A stretch of DNA of 64,000 bases from Salirhabdus euzebyi (GCF_014207435.1 NZ_JACHGH010000001.1:496001-560000), one strand, 5' to 3'. Shown: positions 9,610 through 19,980, counted from the stretch's first letter. Notes: generated by a model from the letters alone, not told the origin. Made by a program: numbers and translations.

Positions 9610-12600
9610 CTATAAACGTTGTAATACAACAAATTCTTCACCAAAATATTCTTTCAACTTTTTCATGCATGGTTGACTAGGAGATATATTGTACGTTGAA
9701 GCCAACTGAAACGTTTCATTTCTTATCGTCGAGTGTACAACAACCGGAGTCGAACCAGGGAATAGATGAGATACATCTTTTAAATAACTTAGTTGCGCCC
9801 GCTCATCTTCATGTGAAAATTTTACATACATACGATTATGATTTGTTTCCTTTTTTAATTCATCAGATTTAAAAGGTTTTACCTCATTAATTAGCCACTG
9901 CGGGCGATTTTGGCGAATTTCTACTTTTCCCGATATAAAGATGATCATTTCTTCCTTTAACCATCTGTTTATTTCCCTATATAGATTTGGAAATATAACA
10001 CCTTCCATTTCATCTGTTTCATCCGCAATTGTAACAAAAGCCATTGAGTCACCACGTTTTGTACGAATAACCTTAATATCTTGAACGGCTACTACACTTT
10101 TAGCATTATTCCCTATATGAAACTCTTTTATTGTTGCTAATGGATGATATCCATTAGCTTGTAGCTTGTTTCGAAAAGAAGATAGCGGGTGGCTAGACAA
10201 ATACATGCCCAATACTTCTTTTTCAAAAGCCAGTTGTTTCAAAGGTGGAAAATTCTCTGTCTCTGTATAGGATGGTTCCAAGAGAAGGTCATCCCCAAAT
10301 AAAGAATCTTGGTTATTTAACCCACCAAATAACTCTCCTTGTTCAATTGCTTGGTCTAAGGATGCAAGTAAAGTTGCACGGTTTATATTTGTTTCATCGA
10401 AGGCTCCCGCTAGAACCAACGACTCCATAATGGATCGATTAATTGTTTTTAAGGATACTCTTTGACAAAAATCAAATATTGATTGGAAAGGCTTATCCTT
10501 TCTCACACGTAAAATTTCTTCTATCGCTTGTTTTCCAACACCTTTAACTACTGGCAGTGCCATTCTAATAGAACCAGTATTCTCTACTGTAAAAATCCCT
10601 AAACTATGATTTATAGATGGTGGTAACACTTTAATACCAAATTGATTTGCTTCTCTTATATATTGCCGTACTTTTTCTTGATCAAATGATACAGAACTTA
10701 ATAGTGCTGCAAAAAAGAAAGATGGATAATGTGCTTTTAAATAAGCGAGTTGATAGGCAATTTTGCTATAGGCTACAGCGTGACTACGATTAAATCCATA
10801 ATTGGCAAAACGCTCTATCCAATCGTATACTTCATCTGCAACTTGACTAGAGTAGCCATTTTGTATACATCCAGTTCTAAACTTAGCCTTCTCTCTTTGA
10901 ATAACCTCTTTATTCTTTTTGCTTATCGCCCTTCTTAAAGAATCTGCTTCTCCCAACGATAACCCAGCAAAACGGTTAGCAATTTGCATAATTTGTTCTT
11001 GATATATGAGAACACCAAACGTTTTTTCTAAAATAGGTTTTAAATCCGCATGAGGATATATCACTTTTTCCTCACCATGTTTACGCTTAATATAATTCGG
11101 AATAAACTCCATTGGACCTGGTCGATACAATGCATTTACAGCAACAACATCCTCAAATTGTGTTGGTTTTAAATCTTGCAAAACCTTTCTCATACCTGCA
11201 GATTCTAATTGGAATACTCCTGTTGTTTTTCCTTCTTGAAGTAGTTTAAATGTTTTGGCATCTTGTAATGGAATTTGGTCAAGGTTAAAGTTCTTATCCT
11301 TTTTTCGTTGTATTCGTTTCACAATTTGTTCCATCAAGGAAAGATTTCTTAAACCAAGAAAGTCCATCTTTAATAAACCTATTTCCTCTAGATCTCCCAT
11401 TGGAAACTGTGTTAAAGCAATTTCTTGATGCCCTTTCATAAGCGGAACAAGATTTGTTAATTTTTCTTTACTAATAATAACACCTGCAGCATGAGTAGAG
11501 TGATGTCTTGGGAGTCCTTCTAATTTAAAGGCAATTTTAAACATTAACTTTAGTTTTTCAGATTGCTTTACATAGTCTTTTAATTCCTGGGATTCCCTAA
11601 CGATGCTTTCAAGAGATGCCGATTGCTGCGGAATAGATTTTAATAAGAAAGCAGCCTCCTGTGTATCAATACTCATTGTTTTTATTAACTCTCTTAATAG
11701 TGACCTTGTACCAAATGTACCGAATGTAACAATCTGAGCGACTCTTTCCTGCCCATACTTCTGTTGAACATATTTGATTACTTCATCTCTTCTATGATCT
11801 GAAAAGTCAATATCAATATCTGGCATACTTATTCTCTCAGGGTTTAAAAATCGTTCAAACAATAATTCGTTTTCTATCGGATCTACATCTGTAATTTTGA
11901 GTAAATAAGAGACTAGCGATCCGGCAGCTGATCCCCTTCCTGGACCAGTCAATATATCATTATTTCTAGCAAAATTCATAAAGTCCCACACAATCAAAAA
12001 GTAATCATTGAAATCCATCTTGTTAATAACTTCTAACTCATAGTTTAATCTATCGACTACTTTTGGTTCGACTGCTGTAAACCTTTCGTTCATACTTTCT
12101 AGGCATAGCTTTTGTAAATATTGCCTAGAAGTCATTTCATTAGGTGTTGGATACGAAGGCAGAATTTGTTGGTTAAACGTTAACGTTACATTACACTTCT
12201 CTGCAATTTTCACGCTATTCTCAATTGCATTTGGCCAAAAATCAAGATAATCTCCTTCTATTTCCGATGCCGAAACTAAATGGCGATATTTTGATTCGGG
12301 CATTGGTTTGTCATGAGACCACTTTTTTTGTTCTCTTATGTGCTGCAAACAGTCATAAGCAAGATAATCCTCCGCTTGTAAATACCTCACATCTTGTAAG
12401 ACTACACCTTCTTGCCCCTTAGCTTCACAATATTCTTTAACAACTGTATTTACTATTCTCTTTTCTTCATTATGATGTTCTTGAATACCAACGTAAAAAT
12501 GATTATTAGGCACACTGTCTCTTAATTGATTTACTGTACGATCAAAAAAATCCATTTTTCTATCCATCAGAGGAAGAGAAAAAGGTTTTTGCTGTACCGG

Positions 12601-12993
12601 TAAAACGACAAATAAATCACTAGTAAGTTCTACTATTTCTTCTATAAACAAGGCATCTGTTTCTTGTAATCCAACCTGTGTAGACAATTCTAATAGCTGT
12701 TGATAACCTTTGTTCGATTTTGCGAGAAGAATGATAAAGAAAGTAGAGTCAGGTTCTGTGCTTGTTGTTGTTTCATTTCCCACTTTAACCCTCAATTTCA
12801 AACCAATAATAGGTTTTAACCCTTCCTCCATACACTTCTTATAAAACTGAACGGCACCATGTAAAACATGCTCATCGGTTAGTGCGATTGAGGTAAACCC
12901 TTTTTGTTTAGCACCCACAACAAGCTTGTCTACCGTTAATGTACTTTTCATAAAACTATATCCACTATGTACTTGTAGATGTACAAACCCCAA
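9610..12993 (-). CDS. dnaE: DNA polymerase III alpha subunit, DnaE type
   Basis: Second replicative polymerase of Firmicutes, extending RNA primers before PolC takes over. Order of domains: PHP domain (1-200), polymerase core with the catalytic PDIDIDF aspartates near residue 390, helix-hairpin-helix region, and an OB fold near 970-1040. There is no inserted exonuclease, which separates it from PolC. The 1127-residue length is typical. Start is TTG with AAAGGTG 9 nt upstream. Divergent from ytrH, as in B. subtilis. Confidence 0.96.
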   Translation of the reverse strand: MGFVHLQVHSGYSFMKSTLTVDKLVVGAKQKGFTSIALTDEHVLHGAVQFYKKCMEEGLKPIIGLKLRVKVGNETTTSTEPDSTFFIILLAKSNKGYQQLLELSTQVGLQETDALFIEEIVELTSDLFVVLPVQQKPFSLPLMDRKMDFFDRTVNQLRDSVPNNHFYVGIQEHHNEEKRIVNTVVKEYCEAKGQEGVVLQDVRYLQAEDYLAYDCLQHIREQKKWSHDKPMPESKYRHLVSASEIEGDYLDFWPNAIENSVKIAEKCNVTLTFNQQILPSYPTPNEMTSRQYLQKLCLESMNERFTAVEPKVVDRLNYELEVINKMDFNDYFLIVWDFMNFARNNDILTGPGRGSAAGSLVSYLLKITDVDPIENELLFERFLNPERISMPDIDIDFSDHRRDEVIKYVQQKYGQERVAQIVTFGTFGTRSLLRELIKTMSIDTQEAAFLLKSIPQQSASLESIVRESQELKDYVKQSEKLKLMFKIAFKLEGLPRHHSTHAAGVIISKEKLTNLVPLMKGHQEIALTQFPMGDLEEIGLLKMDFLGLRNLSLMEQIVKRIQRKKDKNFNLDQIPLQDAKTFKLLQEGKTTGVFQLESAGMRKVLQDLKPTQFEDVVAVNALYRPGPMEFIPNYIKRKHGEEKVIYPHADLKPILEKTFGVLIYQEQIMQIANRFAGLSLGEADSLRRAISKKNKEVIQREKAKFRTGCIQNGYSSQVADEVYDWIERFANYGFNRSHAVAYSKIAYQLAYLKAHYPSFFFAALLSSVSFDQEKVRQYIREANQFGIKVLPPSINHSLGIFTVENTGSIRMALPVVKGVGKQAIEEILRVRKDKPFQSIFDFCQRVSLKTINRSIMESLVLAGAFDETNINRATLLASLDQAIEQGELFGGLNNQDSLFGDDLLLEPSYTETENFPPLKQLAFEKEVLGMYLSSHPLSSFRNKLQANGYHPLATIKEFHIGNNAKSVVAVQDIKVIRTKRGDSMAFVTIADETDEMEGVIFPNLYREINRWLKEEMIIFISGKVEIRQNRPQWLINEVKPFKSDELKKETNHNRMYVKFSHEDERAQLSYLKDVSHLFPGSTPVVVHSTIRNETFQLASTYNISPSQPCMKKLKEYFGEEFVVLQRL

Positions 12994-13142
12994 TCGAGAT
13001 CACACCTTTATCGTTCTTATTCATTACTTCTTTATTATAGCCTAATCTATCGAACCATTAAATCGATATCATACATGTCCAACGTCTCCCATAAAATATA
13101 ATGATATACGAAGAAAAAGAAAAGTAGGGGATGAGGAGCTGT

Positions 13143-13475
13143 ATGGAAGAAAAGTTTATCCCATCACTAATACAATGCTATTTTATTGCTTTTGGTGTTT
13201 TAGCAGGTGGTTCCTTTATCGGAAGCATTGGGGCATTTATTGTAGGAGAACCTCCACTAACTGTAATTACACGTTTGGCTAAAAGTCTACGAATGTGGGC
13301 AATTGTTGCCGCTATTGGTGGTACATTTGATGCCTTTGCGAATCTAGAAAGGGGTATTTTTGACGGAGAGACAATCAATTTCGTAAAGCAATTTGCCTTT
13401 ATTATATCGGCAATGGCAGGGGTTCAAACAGCACTGTTAATGATTGAATGGTTTGTTCAGGAGGAAATTACGTAA
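13143..13475 (+). CDS. ytrH: Sporulation membrane protein YtrH
   Basis: A roughly 110-residue protein with three hydrophobic segments, rich in glycine and alanine, matching YtrH. B. subtilis ytrH is transcribed by sigma-E in the mother cell and is needed for efficient sporulation. ATG 13143 is chosen over the upstream ATG at 13131, which has no usable SD. Its TAA overlaps the ytrI ATG by one base. I found no convincing sigma-E promoter. Confidence 0.85.
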   Translation: MEEKFIPSLIQCYFIAFGVLAGGSFIGSIGAFIVGEPPLTVITRLAKSLRMWAIVAAIGGTFDAFANLERGIFDGETINFVKQFAFIISAMAGVQTALLMIEWFVQEEIT

Positions 13476-13981
13476 TGCATATTCCACCCTATTACAAAAG
13501 AAGAGGATTTCAATATTTCTTCGTCGGTATTATTGTTGGCTTCATCATCTCATACCTTGTATTTATCTATATAAATGGTGAGTTAACAGAAAAGTGGATT
13601 GAAGAAAACATTCAATTGCATTCAAAAGTGGAATCATTGGAAAATACCAATAGAATATTATCGGAGGACAAAGAGGAGCTAAATGAAAAAAACAAACAAA
13701 AGTTAACAATACAGGACATCCAAGTTCAGCTGACAAATGCCAAACAACTTCGACTAGATCGGTTTATTGAGCATGAATTAATATCTAAAATAAAGGAAGA
13801 ACTTTCAAGTTTGACCGGGAATAGTATAGAAAGTGTTATGGAGAATAAATCCCTCATATATACATCAGTCGAAAATAAAACGTTCAAGATTGACGATTTT
13901 GCTTATGAAGCCGAAATAAGGGAACTAATTATTAGCACCAAAATGTCTATATCAGTAAAAATTACCATGTCCAGCACTTAA
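13475..13981 (+). CDS. ytrI: Sporulation membrane protein YtrI
   Basis: A 168-residue protein with one membrane helix (about residues 10-32) followed by a coiled coil (about 40-95) and a small C-terminal domain, the YtrI layout. It is cotranscribed with ytrH, the two reading frames overlapping at TAATG. CAGGAGG lies 10 nt before the ATG. B. subtilis YtrI acts in sporulation and spore resistance; molecular role unknown. Confidence 0.85.
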   Translation: MHIPPYYKRRGFQYFFVGIIVGFIISYLVFIYINGELTEKWIEENIQLHSKVESLENTNRILSEDKEELNEKNKQKLTIQDIQVQLTNAKQLRLDRFIEHELISKIKEELSSLTGNSIESVMENKSLIYTSVENKTFKIDDFAYEAEIRELIISTKMSISVKITMSST

Positions 13982-14095
13982 ATACAATATAATTTTTGAA
14001 ATTTTTTTGAAAATTTATTAGATTTCATTTATTAAAGATGGAAATACGGGTAAAATAAAGATAAGAAAATAATAACAAAAGAGAGGGTGAGTAGT

Positions 14096-14278
14096 ATGTT
14101 TGTCTTAAGTCAAAGTAAACTAGTAGAAGAAAAAATGCAGCAATTAATGAATGGTTACTCCGCTTATGCAGAAACCGAAGAACTCATCCGTCTTATAGAG
14201 AGAAATGTTTCAAAGTATGATTTAGATATTATTTTAGACCAAACAGATGTTGGCTGTTGGTTTATACCTAACAAGTAG
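14096..14278 (+). CDS. Small conserved hypothetical protein (60 aa)
   Basis: A 60-residue soluble protein, acidic and predicted helical in its first two thirds, ending in a short tryptophan-containing tail (VGCWFIPNK). ATG 14096 has AGAGGG 8 nt upstream; an in-frame GTG at 14087 overlaps the SD and is disfavoured. It has its own terminator. I do not recognise a family or function. Position between ytrI and nrnA is the only context. Confidence 0.7.
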   Translation: MFVLSQSKLVEEKMQQLMNGYSAYAETEELIRLIERNVSKYDLDIILDQTDVGCWFIPNK

Positions 14279-14290
14279 GAAAAGTTGAAA

Positions 14291-14316
14291 AGTCTGGCTA
14301 AGAACCAGACTTTTAT
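14291..14316. terminator. Intrinsic terminator between the 60-aa gene and nrnA
   Basis: An 8-bp perfect stem (14291-14298 with 14306-14313) with a 7-base loop, followed by a short T run on the plus strand. It serves the 60-aa gene and is also just past the nrnA stop on the other strand. Confidence 0.7.
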
Positions 14317-14318
14317 TG

Positions 14319-15278
14319 TTATATTTCTTGAAATATTTTACATACCTCTTCTAAATCTTTTATAACCTCGTCAGCTTCTTCCCATGTGTATACAGAGGCG
14401 CCAGACGCCATAGGATGCCCTCCACCATTATACCTTGCTGCAATATCATTAATAATTGGACCTTTCGAACGTAATCGTACCCGAATAACGTCCGTCTCTT
14501 CAATAAAGAATACCCAAGCTATAACACCTTCAATATCTCCTAAAATCCCTACAAGCTGTGAAGTCTCTGATGGGCTAATCCCGTATTCTTCCAGTATCTC
14601 TTTCGTAATTTTTATCGTGCTAAAACCATTTTCGGATACCGAAAAATGCTGTAACACGTATCCTTTTAATCTTGCAATCCGGTGTTTCGTATTGTACAAA
14701 TTGTTATATAAAAGTGTTCGATCAAAATCATATTTCACTAGTTCAGAAGCATATTGAAACGTTTTAGTCGTAGCACTAGGAAATAAAAACCTTCCTGTGT
14801 CCCCAACTATCCCAGCATAAATCAATCTAGCTGCCTCATCGGTTAAACGCCATTTTTCGTTGGCATTTCCAGCTAAGTATAATTCATAAATCATTTCACT
14901 AGTAGATGACGCCCCTGTATCAACCCAGTTTATATCCCCATATGGATCATGGTTCGGATGGTGATCAATTTTAATTACCATTTTCCCTTTTGTATACCTC
15001 TGGTCACAAACTCTTTCCTGGTTTGCTGTATCACATACAATGACTAGTGCATCTTCATAAGTAGAATCTTCAATTTGATCTAAAGTTGCTAAAAAACGCA
15101 GGGATCGCTCTTCTTCTCCTGTAACAAGAACTTTTTTATCAGGATAATTTTCCTTAATTAAGTGTGCTAAACCTATTTGCGAACCATATGCATCAGGGTC
15201 TGGTCGAACATGTCTATGTATGATGATGGTATCAAACTGTTTAATAGTAGATATAATTTCTTTTTCGGTCATCTTCAT
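14319..15278 (-). CDS. nrnA: NanoRNase/pAp phosphatase NrnA (DHH-DHHA1)
   Basis: Bifunctional oligoribonuclease and 3'-phosphoadenosine 5'-phosphate phosphatase (B. subtilis YtqI). The N-terminal RPDPDAYGSQ motif, the DHHPN motif that names the superfamily and the C-terminal GGGHPMASGA nucleotide-binding loop are intact. 319 residues is normal. GAGG precedes the ATG. It recycles the shortest RNA degradation products and pAp from sulfur assimilation. Confidence 0.95.
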   Translation of the reverse strand: MKMTEKEIISTIKQFDTIIIHRHVRPDPDAYGSQIGLAHLIKENYPDKKVLVTGEEERSLRFLATLDQIEDSTYEDALVIVCDTANQERVCDQRYTKGKMVIKIDHHPNHDPYGDINWVDTGASSTSEMIYELYLAGNANEKWRLTDEAARLIYAGIVGDTGRFLFPSATTKTFQYASELVKYDFDRTLLYNNLYNTKHRIARLKGYVLQHFSVSENGFSTIKITKEILEEYGISPSETSQLVGILGDIEGVIAWVFFIEETDVIRVRLRSKGPIINDIAARYNGGGHPMASGASVYTWEEADEVIKDLEEVCKIFQEI

Positions 15279-15425
15279 GTACGCCTCACTTTTTCATTTC
15301 TTTTTTTCTTCTCTTAAAAATATCACAAAACATCGAGGTAGCAAAATATCTTTCAAACCGTTACAATGTAATGGCAGTCTCTAATATATCTATTACATAG
15401 GCAAAGTTATGAAGGAGTTGTGAAT

Positions 15426-15722
15426 ATGATCATTTTCCCTATTATTATAGTTCTAGCCATAGTTATGTATATATACTTCAAAGTAAAGATCTTAACGCTT
15501 AAAGAACCAATTTTGATGCAACTAACAAATGCTAAAGCAAGAATAGCTCTAGGTATATTTATATTCTTTTTTGGCATTAACCAATATTTGTTTTATGAAA
15601 CGAGTCTTGCCTTATTTATCGGTATTGTTTTCTTACTTATTGGCGTTATGCAAGCGCAATATGGTTTTAAACTATATAAGTTTTTCCGTAAAGAAGTACA
15701 AAATAGTGTAGTAACAGAGTAA
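15426..15722 (+). CDS. ytpI: YtpI family membrane protein
   Basis: A 98-residue protein with three hydrophobic segments; name taken from its match in length, topology and position to B. subtilis ytpI, divergent from nrnA. Function unknown. ATG 15426 is preferred (GAAGGAG 8 nt upstream) over GTG 15420, which is 2 nt from the SD. Confidence 0.8.
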   Translation: MIIFPIIIVLAIVMYIYFKVKILTLKEPILMQLTNAKARIALGIFIFFFGINQYLFYETSLALFIGIVFLLIGVMQAQYGFKLYKFFRKEVQNSVVTE

Positions 15723-15723
15723 A

Positions 15724-15758
15724 AAAAATCCCTTGTTGATCCAACAAGGGATTTTTTG
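15724..15758. terminator. Strong bidirectional terminator after ytpI
   Basis: A perfect 16-bp stem (15724-15739 with 15743-15758) with a 3-base loop; the outer bases are an A6/T6 pairing, so it works in both directions and also lies downstream of ytoI. Confidence 0.85.
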
Positions 15759-15824
15759 CAGTCCTAGTTTGATTGAACGACATATTCTTGCCGCTAACTA
15801 AATCCTTGTGGTGACTCCTCATTG

Positions 15825-17135
15825 TTATCGGTCAATAAACTGTGCCATTAACAGAGCTTTGCCTACAAGCGCATCATCTGAATACACTTCAACATCTAGC
15901 TTTGTGAACTTCCTTCCAACTTCAAGTGGATTTGGTTTAATTTTTAACATGCTACCTAGTTGAACTGGTTTCATGAAATAGATAGATAAGTTTTCTACAA
16001 CCAAATCTCCTTTTTTATATTGTCTTAGTAATCTCTTTGCCGATTCCGTGACAAAGGAAGTAAAAACTCCATATGATAGGGTTCCAAGATGATTGGTCAT
16101 TTGTGGTGTTACTTCCGAGTAATAAGTAGTTTCTGTTTCTTCTTCATCCCATTCCATTTGATTGGAAACAATATCCTCAATTGTTTCACCTACTTGTGGT
16201 TGACGTTGTAGCTGTTGCAGACCTTTAATAACATCCTGTCTTGTTATCACCCCTTGGAAGCGATACTGGGCATCGACAACAGGTAATAGTTCAATCCCTT
16301 CCCAAACCATCGTATGCGCAGCATTGGCAAGAGACGTATTTGTTTGGACGGTCATTGGGTTTCGTGTCATCACCTTGTTTATAGGTAATAACTGATCTTT
16401 GCCAATAACGTCTTTGGAGGTCACCATTCCTACTACCTTTTCATATTCATCTACTACTGGATAGCGACTATGGTTTGTCTTTTCATTTAATTCATACCAT
16501 TTGCTAACGAGATCCGTCGATTTCAAGAAAAATGTACGTTCTAAAGGTGTAAAAATGTCATCAACAATGATAATTTCTTTTTTTATCAATTGATCATAAA
16601 TGGCACGATTAATCATGGCAGCTACTGTAAAGGTATCGTATGTAGTTGAGATGATCGGTAGTTTATTTTCGTTCGCAATCCTCTTTACTTCTTCATCCGT
16701 ATCAAAGCCCCCGGTAATTAAAACAGCTGCTCCAGCTAGTAATGCAAGCTTTTGCGCTTTCACCCTATTCCCAACAATTAATAAGGAATCGGCCTCTGTA
16801 TATCGCATCATCGCTTCTAGCTGCATAGCACCAATGACAAATTTATTTAATGTTTTATGTAGTCCTTCTCGTCCACCTAATACTTGTCCATCTACAATAT
16901 TTAAAATTTCTGCAAAGGTTAATTGTTCAATATTTTCCTTCTTTTTTTTCTCAATACGTATAGTACCCACACGTTCAATCGTACTGACAAAGCCAATATT
17001 TTCTGCTTCCTTTATCGCTCTATATGCAGTTCCTTCACTTACATTTAGAGTTTTTGCTACTTGTCGTACGGAGATTTTACTACCAATAGGCAGAGATTCT
17101 ATGTGTGCTAAAATTTGTTCGTGTTTTGTAGCCAC
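15825..17135 (-). CDS. ytoI: YtoI: HTH, DRTGG, CBS pair and hot-dog domain protein
   Basis: A 436-residue multidomain protein: N-terminal winged HTH (1-65, with VRQVAKTLNVSEGTAYRA), DRTGG domain (about 75-180), two CBS domains (about 195-315) and a C-terminal hot-dog thioesterase-like domain (about 330-436). CBS pairs usually bind adenosine nucleotides, so an energy- or ligand-sensing regulator linked to acyl metabolism is possible, but no function is established to my knowledge. GTG start with GGTGAG 6 nt upstream. Confidence 0.9.
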   Translation of the reverse strand: MATKHEQILAHIESLPIGSKISVRQVAKTLNVSEGTAYRAIKEAENIGFVSTIERVGTIRIEKKKKENIEQLTFAEILNIVDGQVLGGREGLHKTLNKFVIGAMQLEAMMRYTEADSLLIVGNRVKAQKLALLAGAAVLITGGFDTDEEVKRIANENKLPIISTTYDTFTVAAMINRAIYDQLIKKEIIIVDDIFTPLERTFFLKSTDLVSKWYELNEKTNHSRYPVVDEYEKVVGMVTSKDVIGKDQLLPINKVMTRNPMTVQTNTSLANAAHTMVWEGIELLPVVDAQYRFQGVITRQDVIKGLQQLQRQPQVGETIEDIVSNQMEWDEEETETTYYSEVTPQMTNHLGTLSYGVFTSFVTESAKRLLRQYKKGDLVVENLSIYFMKPVQLGSMLKIKPNPLEVGRKFTKLDVEVYSDDALVGKALLMAQFIDR

Positions 17136-17240
17136 AATCGCTCACCAATCTTTCATCATATACATTCTAGCTTTATTATAACGATGTATAGGAGACCAAA
17201 TCAATGATGAAATAGGTATGTAACACGAAGGCTGCTTATC

Positions 17241-17486
17241 TTATATACCAGAAGAAGGTGTTTTACCTATAGTTGAATTCGTTCTTTTCTTTACTTTCTC
17301 TACTGAACTATTTGTTTTTATATTTAATAAGTTTCCGACATTAGCACCAATTACAAGAACAAAAAAGGCAAGCCAGCATACCCAAAATAACGAACTCATT
17401 GGTGATTGTGCACCTCCTATTGCCGGTAAAGCTAAATAAAGTAAGAAAAATGCAAATAGTATTTTAAACAAAGCATTTGTGTTCAT
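17241..17486 (-). CDS. Small membrane protein, hypothetical (81 aa)
   Basis: Two hydrophobic helices (about residues 7-26 and 34-55) followed by a basic, Ser/Thr-rich tail. GGAGGGG lies 5-6 nt before the ATG, which supports real translation. Not recognised. It stands alone between ytoI and ytkL. Confidence 0.65.
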   Translation of the reverse strand: MNTNALFKILFAFFLLYLALPAIGGAQSPMSSLFWVCWLAFFVLVIGANVGNLLNIKTNSSVEKVKKRTNSTIGKTPSSGI

Positions 17487-17574
17487 CCTATCCCCTCCGA
17501 TTGTTTTACTTCATATTTATGCATTGGACAGGGAAACCATGTCCTACGAAGGAAATTACATGAGGAGAAACTCT

Positions 17575-17607
17575 AAAAAAATCCCCTTGTCCAATAGACA
17601 AGAGGAT
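17575..17607 (-). terminator. Terminator downstream of ytkL
   Basis: An 11-bp stem with one mismatch (17581-17591 with 17597-17607) and a 5-base loop, followed by T6 on the minus strand. It lies about 70 bases past the ytkL stop. Confidence 0.7.
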
Positions 17608-17675
17608 ACATTTACTTCTATAAGATTGTTAAGTCTACCTTTTGTTGATGTTACGACTTTGTTTATAGTAGGTTA

Positions 17676-18356
17676 CTAAAGAGTTAGTTCATCACCTGGA
17701 TTCATCACTTTCCCTAAACCAGGCTTTAATTTACTTACAAATTCATTTGGATCCTGTTTGATGACAGGGAACGTATTATAGTGTACGGGTACAACTTGTT
17801 TTGCACGAACCCATTCCGCTGCAATTGATGCATCTTCTGGCCCCATCGTAAAGTTATCGCCAATTGGAAGAAATGCTAGATCAATTTCATTCATTTCTCC
17901 GATAAGTTTTAAATCAGAAAATAAACCGGTGTCCCCTGCATGATAAATGGTTTTACCTGCTGATTTCAAAAGAATTCCAGCTGGCATTCCAGTATAAATA
18001 ATTTGATTATTTTCATCTGTATAGCTAGAACTATGAAAGGCTTTCGTTAATTTCACCTCTCCAAAATCAAAACGATAGCTTCCACCTAAATTTATTGGGT
18101 GTGTTTCTACTCCTTTAGATCCTAAATAATTTGCTAGCTCAACTGGTGCTACAACTAGTGCATTGTTTCTTTTTGCTATTTCAACTGTATCCCCAACATG
18201 ATCATTATGTCCGTGAGTTAATAAGATAACATCAGTTGATACTTCGTCCGCTTTTAAATCACATAGTTCGTTACCTGTAATAAAAGGATCAATTAAGATT
18301 GTTTTCCCTTCTGTTTTCACCATAACAATGGAATGACCGTGATAAGAAACCTTCAT
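17676..18356 (-). CDS. ytkL: Metallo-beta-lactamase-fold hydrolase YtkL (UPF0173)
   Basis: A 226-residue protein of the UPF0173 metal-dependent hydrolase family. The zinc-binding motif [10 protein letters not shown] (near residue 48), further histidines ([16 protein letters not shown]) and the short length are typical. Substrate unknown. GGAG is 9 nt before the ATG. It follows the spermidine-synthase-like gene by 73 bases without a terminator, so it may be the last gene of that transcript. Confidence 0.9.
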   Translation of the reverse strand: MKVSYHGHSIVMVKTEGKTILIDPFITGNELCDLKADEVSTDVILLTHGHNDHVGDTVEIAKRNNALVVAPVELANYLGSKGVETHPINLGGSYRFDFGEVKLTKAFHSSSYTDENNQIIYTGMPAGILLKSAGKTIYHAGDTGLFSDLKLIGEMNEIDLAFLPIGDNFTMGPEDASIAAEWVRAKQVVPVHYNTFPVIKQDPNEFVSKLKPGLGKVMNPGDELTL

Positions 18357-18429
18357 TTTTTCATCTCTCCTTTTTCACATTTTACTAACTTTATAATTCA
18401 ATAAAATCGTTATACATCCCTTTACCCGA

Positions 18430-19980
18430 TTAATAGTTATTCCATGCATCTTCATACTTTTGGATTAAATGAGGATCAATAAGCGTATTCGGTTTAAGTA
18501 CGAGTAAGTTTCCTTTTTCTTCTATATAGCTATCTTCATCTTTGCCAAACTTCGTTAAACCTATAATCATTTCAGAAGTTAAAAACTTTGTCTCTACTTC
18601 CACTACCAGTTCTTCTGTTCGAACTGGATTCCTTCCAGCCATTACAAATCCCCAATTACCAAAGCTCGGAATGTCCACATGGAAATTTTCTACTTTCATT
18701 CCAGTAGATTCTATTGTTTTAGAAATGGTCCAATAAACCTTTGGGGCAAACACTGGGCTAGTAGCTTGTACCATGGTAGCACCTGTAGGCTCTAAGCGAT
18801 TACGAATGAGCGAGTAAAATTCCCATGTATATAGCTTATTTAGCCCCTCATTATTCGGATCCGGTAAGTCTACAATAATGACATCGTATTGTCTTGTGGT
18901 ACTTTCTAAAAATTGAAAAGCATCCTGGTGAATAATATGAACTTTGTCGTGACTTAAAGCATTTTCATTTAAATTTAACAAATGATGATTATTTTTTGCA
19001 AGATTTACAACTGCCGGATCTAAATCGACCAATGTTATGTTTTGGATGTCATTATATTTAAGTAGCTCACGAACAACTAATCCGTCCCCACCACCAAGAA
19101 CTAAAATCTGATCGTGGCTATCCACTTGAGACATGACAGGGTGCACCAATACTTCGTGATACCTATATTCATCGGTTGAACTAAATTGTAATCCCCCATT
19201 TAAAAATAGTCTTGTATCTCCTTGGTCCTTTGTTAGAACAATTTTTTGATATTTTGATTCATCCATATAAATGATAGGGTCCCGGTACATTTTTTGTTCA
19301 AAGGAAAATGCTAGCTCTTCTCCAAAAAATAACCCACCAATTAAAACAACTCCAATACTTATCCCAGCAAACCCGTGTTTTTTCCAGCCTTTAATTTCTT
19401 CTCGAAACATCCATAGTATAAAGAGAGCAACAGATAAATTAATCAGGCCTACAAAAAAAGCAGTTTTAACCATTCCAAATTCAGGTCTTAATAGGAAAAC
19501 AAACAATAGCCCACCTATTAAACCACCTGCATAATCTGAAAATAAAACTCTTGCTGTACTTTTATTTAAGGCGACTCCTAAATCATTTGCTTTACGGATT
19601 AGAACAGGTAACTCCACACCAGTTAATGCCCCTATAATAAACGTCACCATATATAAAAATAATGCATCCGATCCACCTGGTAAAAATGCGGTAATACCAA
19701 ACATAGTAAAGCTAGAGAAACCACCAATAATCGCTACTAAAAATTCAATCCAGACAAAAGATAAAATTAAATTTTTCGTAATTCTTTCACTGAAACTAGC
19801 ACCAATTCCCATGCCCGTCAAAAATATTGATATCGTTAATGTATACTGCTTTACACCGTCACCTAGTATGTAGGAACCTAATGCACCAAACAAAACTTCA
19901 AAAATAATTCCACAAATGGAGACAATTCCTGAGGCCCAGTAAATCATTTTACTTTTATTTTCTGCCGTCATCTGCAACAT
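18430..19980 (-). CDS. Membrane-fused spermidine synthase-like protein
   Basis: The N-terminal ~215 residues form about seven membrane helices; the C-terminal half is a spermidine/spermine-synthase fold. SAM-binding-type GGGDGLVVREL lies near residue 296, the acidic ligand stretch VDLDPAVV follows, and the catalytic-loop position reads VDLPDP instead of the usual D-S/T-x-DP. YHE and the C-terminal PSFGNWGF segment are conserved, so aminopropyl transfer is plausible. The acceptor is unknown; a membrane or envelope amine is an inference. Start chosen at ATG 19978-19980 (GGAG 5 nt away); nearby TTG and ATG are alternatives. Last gene of the PspA cluster. Confidence 0.85.
   Translation of the reverse strand: MLQMTAENKSKMIYWASGIVSICGIIFEVLFGALGSYILGDGVKQYTLTISIFLTGMGIGASFSERITKNLILSFVWIEFLVAIIGGFSSFTMFGITAFLPGGSDALFLYMVTFIIGALTGVELPVLIRKANDLGVALNKSTARVLFSDYAGGLIGGLLFVFLLRPEFGMVKTAFFVGLINLSVALFILWMFREEIKGWKKHGFAGISIGVVLIGGLFFGEELAFSFEQKMYRDPIIYMDESKYQKIVLTKDQGDTRLFLNGGLQFSSTDEYRYHEVLVHPVMSQVDSHDQILVLGGGDGLVVRELLKYNDIQNITLVDLDPAVVNLAKNNHHLLNLNENALSHDKVHIIHQDAFQFLESTTRQYDVIIVDLPDPNNEGLNKLYTWEFYSLIRNRLEPTGATMVQATSPVFAPKVYWTISKTIESTGMKVENFHVDIPSFGNWGFVMAGRNPVRTEELVVEVETKFLTSEMIIGLTKFGKDEDSYIEEKGNLLVLKPNTLIDPHLIQKYEDAWNNY

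Noticed and set aside
13090-13142. Sigma-E promoter for ytrH
   Set aside because: Only loose matches to the -10 consensus were found and no properly spaced -35.
17479-17679. Plus-strand 66-codon open frame
   Set aside because: It overlaps the start of the better supported 81-aa gene and runs through the ytkL terminator; no SD.
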